DNA of 64,000 nucleotides from VXOI01 sp965197575 (GTDB taxonomy: Bacteria > Chloroflexota > Dehalococcoidia > Lucifugimonadales > UBA3495). Under the pieces are notes generated by a model, which saw only the letters and a list, made by a program, of their open reading frames with translations, searched no databases and was not told the origin of the DNA. The stretch lies in NCBI GenBank assembly GCA_965197575.1, contig OZ240214.1:2170001-2234000 (forward strand), read 5' to 3'. Shown here piece after piece: positions 32,496-41,358 of this stretch (its first letter is position 1; the number at the start of each line of letters is the position of its first letter). The translations under genes and the position numbers were made by a program.

Positions 32496-32712
32496 TCAAC
32501 CGCCGTTTGTCAGCAATCTTCCGCCCACGCGGTCCACTTTAACTCCGCCGATTACACGCTCCATCAATGGCCTTATGCCCAACCCGCTGGAGACAACCAG
32601 AGACTCGTCCAGCAGAGACATTGCCGGGCTCGGTCACCTTTGCCGTGCCGCTCGAGCAGAGCATCGGCGTAGTCGCAGAGTGACCAAGCCAGTGCACAAC
32701 TATAGCCACCTT
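32496..32712 (-). pseudogene. 3' remnant of a TPR / adenylate-cyclase-type ATPase gene
   Basis: Reading the minus strand gives ALAWSLCDYADALLERHGKGDRARQ, then with a one-base shift SLLDESLVVSSGLGIRPLMERV and a stop at 32498-32496. This resembles the C-terminal TPR end of large ATPase/cyclase regulators common in Chloroflexota (from memory). The remaining bases of the 32448-32804 gap show no gene. Confidence 0.4.
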
Positions 32713-32804
32713 TATGCCAGAAGGCCGAGTTCTCCTCGTTATTTGTCGCTCGATTTTTTGTCGTCGGTATGTTGCCAGGCCCGTCTGCTTGAAGAAGCCA
32801 TCAC

Positions 32805-33986
32805 CTAAACGTCGGATCGCAGCTTGGTCTCGTGCAAGGCCGGTATGACCTCTTTGCCCAGCAGCTCGATGGAGCGCATGACGTCCTCATGGGCCATATG
32901 CCCCTCATTGCCATAGATGTGTAGATAACCCGGGTTCAAACGCTCTATTACTGCCGTCAGCTTCCTGGTAACCGTCTCCGGGCTCCCTACGACGATGCTG
33001 CTGATATCCTGGAGCTGCTCATAGCTCATCCTCTGCCCGAAAAACCCCTGCGGCCGGCTGCGCTGCACTCGCACCGCCTCGCGGGACTGGTATCCCGGTG
33101 GGTCGTTATGCTCCGCGGGTCCCCTGGCCCGGTGGTCTTGAGTCCACAAATAGGTACGTCCAATCTCCTGAGCCTTCTCATCGGTATCCGCCACAAATGC
33201 CTTGATGGTGTAGCCGAAGTACTCCGGCCCGGCCTTAAAGCCGACCTCAGCGGCCGTGTCTAAATAAATCTGCTTCAACCAGGCAGTGGTGTCTAGGTCA
33301 GCCCCCTGATTCATGTAAGGATGCTGGTGTTTGGCCGCCCACACCACGCTCTCAGGACTGCCCAGACCAGGAAACCAGACCTCTGGGTGTGGCTTCTGCA
33401 TGGGCAACACCCAAGGGTTGACAACCCTGTAATGGTAATGCTTCCCCTCATAGCGGAAGGGCCCCGGCTCGGTCCAGCACTTGATGATGAGATCGTGGGC
33501 CTCCTCGAATCGCTCCCGGTTTTCTGTGGGGTCAATGCCACTCTGAAGGCTCTCCACGGCTGTCCCACGGACAAACCCGGAGATTATCCTGCCGCCGGAA
33601 TAGCAATCCAGCATAGCGATCTCTTCGGCCATTCTTATGGGGTCATTGATAGAGATGACGTTCCCCAGGATGGCAATCTTGACATTCTTGGTGACTTTGG
33701 CGATGACAGCAGCGTCCAAGTTCACCGCAGGTTTCATGCACCAGTAAGAGGCGTGGTGCTCGTTTGACATGATGCCGTCGAAGCCCACTTCATCAGCGAG
33801 GGCATACTGATCGTGGTACTCGTTGTAGAGCACATGGGCCTTCTCGGGATCAAAATGGGTGTTGGGGAAGCCGAGACGGCCAGAATCGTACTTCTCTATG
33901 TCCTGGTCGGTGACGTGGCCGTAGGGCTGCTCCGAGAACCAGAAAACATCCACTTTGTCCTTTGGTTTGATTTGCGGCTCAGTCAT
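32805..33986 (-). CDS. LLM-class flavin-dependent monooxygenase
   Basis: 393 aa. Bacterial-luciferase-like features: DQYALADEVGFDGIMSNEHHASYWCMKPAVNLDAAVIA, IAILGNVISINDPIRMAEEIAMLDCYSGGRIISGFVRGTAVES, HPEVWFPGLGSPESVVWAAK, SSIVVGSPETVTRKLTAVIER. The NEHH motif is the active-site region of LLM enzymes. It probably oxidises a small organic compound with FMNH2 and O2. The amidohydrolase upstream (140 bp, same strand) may act on the same pathway (inference). Confidence 0.88.
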   Translation of the reverse strand: MTEPQIKPKDKVDVFWFSEQPYGHVTDQDIEKYDSGRLGFPNTHFDPEKAHVLYNEYHDQYALADEVGFDGIMSNEHHASYWCMKPAVNLDAAVIAKVTKNVKIAILGNVISINDPIRMAEEIAMLDCYSGGRIISGFVRGTAVESLQSGIDPTENRERFEEAHDLIIKCWTEPGPFRYEGKHYHYRVVNPWVLPMQKPHPEVWFPGLGSPESVVWAAKHQHPYMNQGADLDTTAWLKQIYLDTAAEVGFKAGPEYFGYTIKAFVADTDEKAQEIGRTYLWTQDHRARGPAEHNDPPGYQSREAVRVQRSRPQGFFGQRMSYEQLQDISSIVVGSPETVTRKLTAVIERLNPGYLHIYGNEGHMAHEDVMRSIELLGKEVIPALHETKLRSDV

Positions 33987-34126
33987 CGGTTCCTCCTTCC
34001 GGTGGTTTGGAATTGTTGATTTCAGGTGCCTGGCGCTGCACCAATGTTGGCTGACTCAGGCAACTGGCCTATTTTCCGTTCACAAACCGCCCGCCAAGCA
34101 ATGTGCTTTGCCGGTAACCTGGGCTC

Positions 34127-35488
34127 CTAGAGGTTGGAGTTGTAAAGCGAGTTTCGCATGACCCGGCCCGGCAACGCCCCGGTGGGTTTACCATCTTCGA
34201 TGAGCACCTCTCCGTTGACGATGGTGTTCTTGATCCCTTGGGCCAGCTCGCGGATTCGCCATCCACCGGCGGGGAAATCATGCACCGTCTCTTCGGGCAG
34301 CGGCTGCACCGTCTCCGGGTCGAAGATGGTTATGTCCGCCGCAAAGCCGGGACGCAGCAACCCTCGGTCGTGGATACCAAAGGTCGAGGCCGATTCGAAG
34401 GTCAACCGCCGGACGGCCTTTTCCAGGGACATGATCTCCTGTTCCCTCACCCAGTAGCCCAGCAAGCGCGTGCTGTAGCCATATCCGCCGTGCATTTGCA
34501 CGTGGGCGCCCCCATCGGAAAGGCCCACTATTGCGCTGGGGAAGTTGAGGATTTGGCGCATGGCCTCGATGTCTACATTGCTTTCCTCGGTGCTGTTGGG
34601 AGTGCACAGCGGATAGGCTCGAATCCCGGCGCTGGACGTCTCTTCGATGATTGCCATCAGTTGCTTCCATTCGTCGGGTTTGCGGGAGGTTTGGCCCAGA
34701 TTGTTGTACACCACCTGCCGGCCCGTGGTCTCGGAAAGCCTGCTCATCAGCCGGTTTTTTAGCTCGGCGTCTCTGCCACCACCACCTTGGATGATCCCGG
34801 TGCCCATGTCTCTCAAAACGTCGCCCAAGGCGAAAATCTCCTGCTCTGTGGCCCAGACCGCAGGGACCAGTACCCCCTGGGGGTCGAAGTGGCCCTGGTT
34901 TCGAGACACGGACAGGCCCAAAGCACCGGCCTGAATTCCGTCGCGGACCAACTGCTGCATCGCCTCGATCTCGTTCTCGGTGGCCTCGCGGCCCTGGCAC
35001 TCGTCTCCCATGACGTAGTACCGGACGGCGGAGTGTCCGATCAGTGTTCCTACGTTTACTCCAAGGCGCTGCTGGTCCAGGGCATCCATGTACTGGCCGG
35101 TAGTCTCCCAGGAGAAGTCTACCGTGCGAAGTACTTCCATTGGAATCGCTTCCACACGGGACAGGAACTCGGAGACCCGTTCCTGCGTGCCCGGCCGTAC
35201 CGGCGCCAAGGCCAGCGAGCAGTTTCCTATCACCACCGTGGTCGCGCCGTGGAAACAGGAAAAGCTGCACATGGGGTCCCAGGTCACCTGTGCGTCGTAG
35301 TGGCAGTGGTTGTCCACGAAGCCGGGGGACACAACCAGTCCGTCGGCATCGATGACTCGGGTGGCCGGGCCACTTAGCTTGCCAAGCTCCACAATTTTTC
35401 CGCTTCTCACCGCTACGTCACCATGGAATGAGGGCATGCCGGAACCGTCGATAAGACGGCCATTCTTCACCAGCAGGTCATAAGCCAT
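34127..35488 (-). CDS. amidohydrolase, N-acyl-D-amino-acid deacylase type, with apparent internal deletion
   Basis: 453 aa. MAYDLLVKNGRLIDGSG and SPGFVDNHCHYDAQVTWDP carry the N-terminal metal site (HCH). IGHSAVRYYVMGDE, SVSRNQGHFDPQG and AIVGLSDGGAHVQMHGGYGYSTRLLG hold the later metal and substrate residues, and RPGFAADITIFDPETVQPLP ends the composite domain. Comparable family members (from memory) have about 100 more residues between RAYPLCTPN and the NVDIEAMRQILNFP segment; here STEES joins them directly. The frame is intact, so the protein is made, but the fold near the active site may be damaged. Good start at ATG 35488. Confidence 0.82.
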   Translation of the reverse strand: MAYDLLVKNGRLIDGSGMPSFHGDVAVRSGKIVELGKLSGPATRVIDADGLVVSPGFVDNHCHYDAQVTWDPMCSFSCFHGATTVVIGNCSLALAPVRPGTQERVSEFLSRVEAIPMEVLRTVDFSWETTGQYMDALDQQRLGVNVGTLIGHSAVRYYVMGDECQGREATENEIEAMQQLVRDGIQAGALGLSVSRNQGHFDPQGVLVPAVWATEQEIFALGDVLRDMGTGIIQGGGGRDAELKNRLMSRLSETTGRQVVYNNLGQTSRKPDEWKQLMAIIEETSSAGIRAYPLCTPNSTEESNVDIEAMRQILNFPSAIVGLSDGGAHVQMHGGYGYSTRLLGYWVREQEIMSLEKAVRRLTFESASTFGIHDRGLLRPGFAADITIFDPETVQPLPEETVHDFPAGGWRIRELAQGIKNTIVNGEVLIEDGKPTGALPGRVMRNSLYNSNL

Positions 35489-35673
35489 TGCTCTTCCTCC
35501 AATGTTGCATTTTTGCTCGGATAATTTAAGTCGAAACTTTCGCTGTTCCCCGCTTTTAGCAGCGGTTCACGCAAAAAAAGCAGGCCAGGCTGGCTCCGAT
35601 TATACGCTTAATTCGGCGGTAGGGCAGAAACACATGATTTTAGATTCCTACCGGTTGCTTACCCAAAAGGAGC

Positions 35674-36178
35674 CTAGCGGTGCCAACCCGTTCCTGCGTA
35701 CATCCCGCGCAGGTAGGCGATCTGCCCGTCGTGGGCCACGTTATCCCATACCAACTGCCCCAGTGCCGTGGCCACGCTGTGGTCGCGCGTCTGGGCTTCC
35801 GGAGGGAAGGTGACCGTCCGGTCCAGGTCCTCGTTGGTGAGAGAGGCGATGTACTCCCTGGCCGCCGACTTAACCGCCTCATAGTATTGCTTCTGGACAT
35901 CTTGGGATGGAGCTCTCCAAGATGCCAGCTCTTCCGAACTGTAGCCCATTATCCGGGCGCCTGCATCCAGCTCGAATCCACAGATCAGTTTTTGACTGCA
36001 GCCGGGTGTTGATGAAGGTGTCCACCACGTGGTTCATGTGCCAGAGTATCCAGGCGATGGAGTTGCTATGGTCCGCCGGCTGCCGGGACATAGTCTCGTC
36101 GTCCAAACCTTCAAGGGCGGCACCGACCATGTCCCAATTCCGCTCCAAGACCTACATCACCGAATCCGCGCCGCTCAT
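35674..36178 (-). pseudogene. DinB-family protein gene, broken
   Basis: ATG 36178 reads MSGADSVM then TAG (36154-36152), where CAG would give MQVLERNWDM. The frame continues VLERNWDMVGAALEGLDDETMSRQPADHSNSIAWILWHMNHVVDTF, the DinB N-terminal helix with its metal His. Around 35945-35980 the frame changes to MGYSSEELASWRAPSQDVQKQYYEAV..TALGQLVWDNVAHDGQIAYLRGMY with the second His set. One nonsense and one frameshift make it dead. Confidence 0.75.
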
Positions 36179-36317
36179 AATGCCCTCCCTTAATCGAACG
36201 CATCAACCAGTATCGCTCCAGCACTCGGTTCAAGGTTTTGGCCTGACCGTTCCGCGGCACTCAATATATTTCCTTGTCAGTCCCTCCTTGAGCTGACATT
36301 TTCCCTGATCAGCTAGT

Positions 36318-37149
36318 ACCATTTCAATTTAATTCTATTGGATATATATGTTTGAGCTTACTGCGAGCGTCCTGGGTGGAGAACCGCCCAGTCTATGCTG
36401 GCGGCCTCGTTGCGCTGGCGCGAGCGCCGCGATCTCCCGTCTCAGCAACGCTTCATCGCCGATCCGGCGGTTCAGACACTGTCTGCTGAAGACGCTCAAC
36501 TCGATTTCAGCCAGGTTCAACCAGCTTCCGTGATTGGGTGTGTGGTGAAGCTCCAGGCGTTTGGCTATGCGGCGCGCCTCGGACGGTGCAAACGCTTCGT
36601 AGAGCGAGCCGGGCTTGTGAGTGTTGAGATTGTCCAGGACCAGCCGGATCACTGTGGCGTCAGGATATGCCTCGTCCACCAGCCACCGCATCTGTTCAGC
36701 GAAGTCCACGGCAGTGCGGCGCCCGGTCACCTCGACGTGCCTCCACCCGCCCTTCGGTTCACAGAACATGAACAGGTTCCGGGTCCCGTTTCGCTGGTAC
36801 CCGGTGTCATAGCGCTCCACCCGTCCGGGGACGGCCTTGACAGGAGGCCGCACATCCTCGAGCAACTGCTTGGAGGACTCGTCAAAACACACCACCGGAC
36901 GCTCCCGGTCGTATTCTTGGTGGTAAAGGTCCAGCACGTCCTCCATCCGGGCCACGAACTCCCCGCTCAGCTTGGGGATGCACCATTCCTTCTTCTTCCA
37001 CGGCTTGAGTTCGTTTTTTTGAGGATCTGGCGCACCGTCTCCAGGGAGATGCTCCCGGCCAACTCCAGCTCCACTACCTTGTCCGCCAGCAAATGGAGCG
37101 TCCAGTTTACATGTCCTTCGGGTGGACTGCTGCACGCGATGGCAACCAG
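36318..37149 (-). mobile_element. IS630-family element, copy 1 (truncated)
   Basis: The left end GTACCATTTCAATTTAAT follows a TA (36316-36317), as in copy 2. The right part, with the transposase N-terminus, is cut off by an ISKra4-type element at 37150. Confidence 0.8.
36335..37149 (-). pseudogene. IS630 transposase, 5'-truncated
   Basis: Keeps the DDE catalytic half: KKKEWCIPKLSGEFVARMEDVLDLYHQEY, RPVVCFDESSKQL, VIRLVLDNLNTHKPGSLYEAF, NHGSWLNLAEIELSVFSRQCLNRRI. The A7C frameshift heptamer (37020-37013 on the minus strand) is still there. Upstream of it only VAIACSSPPEGHVNWT.. remains before the ISKra4 junction. Confidence 0.85.
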
Positions 37150-38625
37150 GGGTGTGACTGAAGCCAGTTGGGATCAATGCCAAAAGGCTTCCCACTGGCC
37201 GTTGGCCCGCAGGGTTCTCAAGGCCAGCATGGGGTCCACCGTCTCCTCCTTCCACCAGGCTCCAGGCAACTTCAACCGGGCTTGGATCACGGTGCGGTGG
37301 CCCCCTTCCACCATGCCGCTGCCGATGGGCAGACCTTCCTGGCAGGCTGCGGCATAGTCCAGCTGTTCTTGCCGGTTCTCCAAGTATCCGGCCAACCGGT
37401 GCAGCGGATGCTCCGCGTTAGCTCCCGCCAAGACCAGGCATTCAGCCACCACCACGGCTACGTTCCCCTGGTCAATGAGGCCCGCCTGCTCCTCTACCCA
37501 AGCCCGGGCGGTTTCAGGGTTCCCCGGCGTCAGGGCCGACGCCCCGTCATGCAAGTGTTCCAACAGATGATAGCGGTCCAGTAAGAAGCGCTGCCTGGGG
37601 AAAACTGCCGCCATCTGTTGCGCGATCCAGGGCGCCCCGTCTCCCACGCCATGCACCCAGGTGTTGTCCCCATACCCGCACCGCAGCGCCAGGGCAAACA
37701 TCTGCTCTCCCGTCCTCTGGGGAGAACCCAAGGCCGCAGCGTACCGCCGTTCCTTTCCGCCAGGCTCCTCCACCACGCTCAGCCGCGCTTCCCGCCACCG
37801 GGTTTTCCTGATGCTCTTGGGACGCCCGCTAGGACTCGTTCCCCCAGCCGGGTCCAACTCCAGTTCCCCAGTGCGCACCATGCTGCCGTCGGTCTCCACG
37901 ATCAGCCACGGCTTGCCAAGCCGGTAGCTGCGCTGCGCTGCGTAGCTGGCGGTGGCCTCTCGGTCCTCACCCTCCACCAACCCGGCGGCTCTCCCCGCCT
38001 GTTGCAGCACCACTTCCCTTATGCTGCTGCGGTGCAACTCCACTCCATAGTGTTCTTGGAGTTGCCTGCCGGCCTGCCCGAAGGACTTTTCCGCCCCAAA
38101 GTCCGTCAATGCCCGCTGCAAGGCCAAGGACTTGCCTTGAGGCTTCAAACCGGTCAACCCCTGGAAAGGCCGCTGGCTGCTGTGGTCCTTGGGGCAACGC
38201 AGCTAGGGTGTTTGGACCCTTATCGGGCCAAAGCTGCTCAGCCAGCTCAGGGGCTGCCACCGGTGCAGTTGGCGTCTGCCTTGGCAGCAGGGGCAAAAGA
38301 GGCCTGAGCTTTTGCTTGCTCAGCCTTCACCTCCGCCCAAGTTTGCAACATCTTCCGATTCAACTCACGGGAAAACCGGATAAGCTCTTCCTCCCAAGCG
38401 TCCGAGTCCCACTGCTCCGCCCCGTCCTCCTCGCTTTCCAAGCTCAGGACTTCCCGCATTTCTCCAATGGCCTGTTCCACTATCTCCCGCAGTGCCCGCT
38501 CCCGCTCCATGGCCCTCTCCTCACCGGCGCTGCCCACGCCGCTATTATTTATCTATGCAGGGAGATTGCCATCCCTTTCCCCTCTTGTAAACCGCCGCGA
38601 TTTCCAACTGGTTTCAGTCACACCC
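37150..38625 (-). mobile_element. ISKra4-family element inside IS630 copy 1
   Basis: Terminal inverted repeats of about 22 bp: GGGTGTGACTGAA followed by RCCAGTTGG at 37150-37171, and its complement at 38604-38625. The flanks do not match each other, and the rest of IS630 copy 1 is absent on the right, so a deletion followed insertion. Confidence 0.75.
37174..38537 (-). pseudogene. ISKra4-family transposase, frameshifted and nonsense-mutated
   Basis: The N-terminal part (ERERALREIVEQAIGEMREVL.., NRKMLQTWAEVKAEQAKAQASF) is in one frame. The zinc-finger segment FCPCCQGRRQLHRWQPL and the body are in another, so a frameshift lies near 38310. An in-frame TAG at 38205-38203 precedes LRCPKDHSSQRPFQGLTGLKPQ. 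The body is ISKra4-like: VETDGSMVRTGE, WVHGVGDGAPWI, FLLDRYHLLEHLHDGA, GLPIGSGMVEGGHRTVIQARLKLPGAWW. Confidence 0.82.
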
Positions 38626-38640
38626 TTCTACAATCCCCTA

Positions 38641-39847
38641 GTATCGTTTCAATTTAATCCTGATGGATAGATATGTTGGAGTTTACTGCGGGCGTCTTGA
38701 GTGGAGAACCGCCAGTCGATGACGGCGCCAGCATCGTTGCGCTCGCGTTCGAGCGCGGCGACCTCCTGCCGCAGCAACACTTCACCGCCGACCCGGCGGT
38801 TCAGACACTGTCTGCTGAAGACGCTCAACTCGATCTCGGCCATGTTCAGCCAGCTTCCATGCACGGGAGTGTGGTGAAACTCCAGGCGCTTAGCTATACG
38901 ACGCGCTTCGGACGCTCCAAAGGCTTCGTAGAGCGAGCCCAGCTTGTGGGTATTGAGATTGTCCAACACCAGCCGGACGACCCTGGCGTGGGGGTACGCC
39001 TCCTCAACCAGCCACTTCATCTGGTGAGCGAAGTCCACAGCAGTGCGGCGCCCGGTCACTTCGACGTGTCTCCATCCTCCCTTCGGCTCACAGAACATGA
39101 ACAGGTTTCGGGTCCCGTTTCGCTGGTACTCGGTGTCATAGCGTTCCACCCGTCCGGGCTTGGCCTTGATGGGCGGCCTCACGTCCTCGATCAACTGCTT
39201 GGAGGTCTCGTCGAAACACACCACGGGACGCTCCGGGTCGTAGTCTTCGTGGTACAGGTCCAGCACATCCTCCATCCGGGCCACGAACTCCCCGCTCACC
39301 TTGGGGATGCACCACTCTTTCTTCTTCCATGGTTTGAGTTCGTTTTTTTGAGTATCTGGCGCACCGTCTCCAGGGAGATGCTCCCGGCAAACTCCATCGC
39401 CACCACCTTGTCCGCAAGTAGCTGGAGCGTCCAGTTCGTGTGTCCTTCGGGCGCATTGCTGCAGGTGATGGCGACGAGGTGCGCTTCCTGTATGCCGCTC
39501 AGCTTGCGCCCCCGGCCTGGCCGTGGCCGGTCGTTGATGGCGGCTTCGAGTCCCTCCTCGACGAACCGTCTCCGCGTTCTGGCAACAGTGGCGGCGCTGA
39601 TCGAGACCGCCTCAGCCACCTCGCGGTCTGAGAGTCCTTCGTCAGCTTTCAACAGCGCAAGGGCCCGCTTTAGCGTGCGGGCTAACGGCTTGCCCCGGCG
39701 GGATACCTCAATCAGAGCGGAGCGTTCGGATTGGGTCAGTTCGACTTTGTATTTGGAGACAGGCATGTCAGGTACGGCCTCACTAAAGGATTTTACCCAA
39801 GCCTACCTGATCTTCTTTATGATTGTAAGACTTTCTGGAAACGGTAC
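38641..39847 (-). mobile_element. IS630-family element, copy 2 (complete)
   Basis: Ends GTATCGTTTCAATTTAA (left) and, on the complement, GTACCGTTTCCAGAAAG (right), each next to a TA (38639-38640 and 39848-39849), the expected TA target duplication. The right TA is also the first two bases of the IS701 inverted repeat. Confidence 0.85.
38649..39766 (-). CDS. IS630 transposase made by -1 frameshifting (orfA + orfB)
   Basis: orfA (39766-39296) carries the helix-turn-helix: SDREVAEAVSISAATVARTRRRFVEEGLEAAI, then GHTNWTLQLLADKVVAMEFAGSISLETVRQILKK. At A7C (39349-39342, complement) a -1 slip leads into orfB, KNELKPWKKKEWCIPKVSGEFVARMEDVLDLYHEDY. It has the catalytic RPVVCFDETSKQL, VVRLVLDNLNTHKLGSLYEAF and HGSWLNMAEIELSVFSRQCL (DDE). 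Both frames are intact, so this copy may be active. Confidence 0.85.
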
Positions 39848-39921
39848 TAGTATTACAACGACGGTTAGTATGATAGGATGATCGGCTAGTCTGGGAAGGC
39901 TTGGACAGGTGAGGCAGGGAG

Positions 39922-41338
39922 ATGGATGCGGCGGCTTTTGCGCGGGTGTACGAGGCCTTTGGGGAGTTTCACGCTTACTTCGTTCCCCTGTTTGGCCGCA
40001 GGGAGTCGCGGGATCACAGCCGTCATTATCTCCAGGCCCTGCTGGTGCAGTCCGGGGAGCGGCGCAACGCCGGGAATCTGCCGGAGACGGTTCCGGCGTC
40101 AGCCAGGGCGATGCAACGGTTTCTCGCCGAGTCCCCTTGGGACGATGAATCGGTGATTGGCCGGTTGCAGGAGTACCTGGGACCCCGGCTGGGTCATCCT
40201 GAGGCGGTGTGGGTGCTGGACGGCAGCGATTTCCCCAAGCAGGGCAGGAAGTCCGTGGGAGTGGCCCGGCAATACTGCGGCAGATTGGGGAAGGTGGCCA
40301 ACTGCCAGGCGGGGATGTTTCTGGCCTGCGTCAGCCCGCTGGGGCGGGCCTTGTTGGACAAGCGGCTGTACCTGCCGGAGAGCTGGACCTCGGACGATAC
40401 CCGGTGCCAGGCGGCTGGGGTGCCGGAGGGGAGGCGCAGCTACCGCTCCAAGACGGAGTTGGCGTTGGAGATGCTGGAACGGGCCTTGGCGCGGGGCCGT
40501 CTGAAGGCCGGATGGGTTGCCGGGGATGATGCTTTCGGAATGTCGCCCTCCTTCCGGGACGGCCTGGCGGCCCTTGAGATGCGCTACGTGCTGGACGTTC
40601 CGGCGGGCTTTACGGTGTAGCCCCTGGAGCCTGAGTGGACTGGCCCGGCCAGTCAGGGCCGTGGGCGTCCCCGCAAGCCAAAGCTGGCGGACGGACAGCG
40701 GCGCACCATGGCGGCGCGAAGCGATGAACTGCCGGAGGAGGCTTGGCGGGAGATAACGGTGGCCCAGGGAAGCCAGGGGCCCCGCACTTACAGCTTCAGC
40801 GCCCGGCGGGTGCGGCCAACCAGCAGGGGAAAGCCCAGCGAAATCCACTGGGCCGTCTGCCGCCGGAACCTGGACGGCAGCGAGCTCCGCTGCTGCCTGT
40901 CCAACACTCCGGAGGATACATCCTTGGAGACGCTGGCTTGGGAGACGCTGGCTTGGGAGACGCTGGCTTGGGAGACGCTGGCTTGCGCGTCCGGCTCAAG
41001 GTGGTGCATTGAAATCGAATTCGAGACGGAGAAAAGCGACATAGGGCTGGACGAGTACGAGACCTGTACCTGGAACGGCTGGCATCACCACGTAGCGCTA
41101 TGCCTGGTGGCCGGAGCTTTCCTCCTGAGTCTGCAACAGGCTTGGGGGGAAAAAGATGCCCCGGATCACCAGGCCGCAGGTGTACCGGGTGGTGCGGGAG
41201 ATGCTGCCCCGGGAGCGGTTCGGGCCGGAGGAACTGCTGCAATGGCTGGAGGTGACGCAACGGAACAACGAACGGGCCAGCCGCTCCCATAAGAGGCGGC
41301 GCGCCGCCCTTCGCGCATCCCCGGACATCCCTCCTTGA
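39922..41338 (+). pseudogene. IS701-family transposase, broken
   Basis: MDAAAFARVYEAFGEFHAYFVPLFGRRESRDHSRHYLQALL, VWVLDGSDFPKQGRKSVGVARQYCGRLGKVANCQAGMFL and YLPESWTSDDTRCQAAGVP are IS701 blocks with the first catalytic Asp. TAG at 40618-40620 follows ..DVPAGFTV, and the frame continues PLEPEWTGPASQGRGRPRKPKL, so a Trp codon probably mutated. A 15-bp repeat array follows (separate entry). A frameshift near 41147 moves the end to MPRITRPQVYRVVREMLPRERFGPEELLQWLEVTQRNN. Confidence 0.82.
40926..40985 (+). repeat. four tandem 15-bp repeats in the IS701 gene
   Basis: GGAGACGCTGGCTTG repeated exactly four times, encoding ETLAW units in frame. Confidence 0.9.
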
Positions 41339-41358
41339 ACCGTCGTTGTAATACTAAA

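Larger units (their letters stand above)
39848..41356 (+). mobile_element. IS701-family element
   Basis: A perfect 19-bp inverted repeat bounds it: TAGTATTACAACGACGGTT at 39848-39866 and its complement at 41338-41356. It abuts IS630 copy 2 on the left and is 2 bp from IS1380 copy 2 on the right. Confidence 0.88.

Noticed and set aside
4755..40620. Recoding of TAG (or TAA) as an amino acid, since several genes read through in-frame stops
   Set aside because: Intact housekeeping genes (groEL, queG, uvrC) end with TAG and the interrupted genes are mostly accessory or transposase genes, which fits nonsense mutation.
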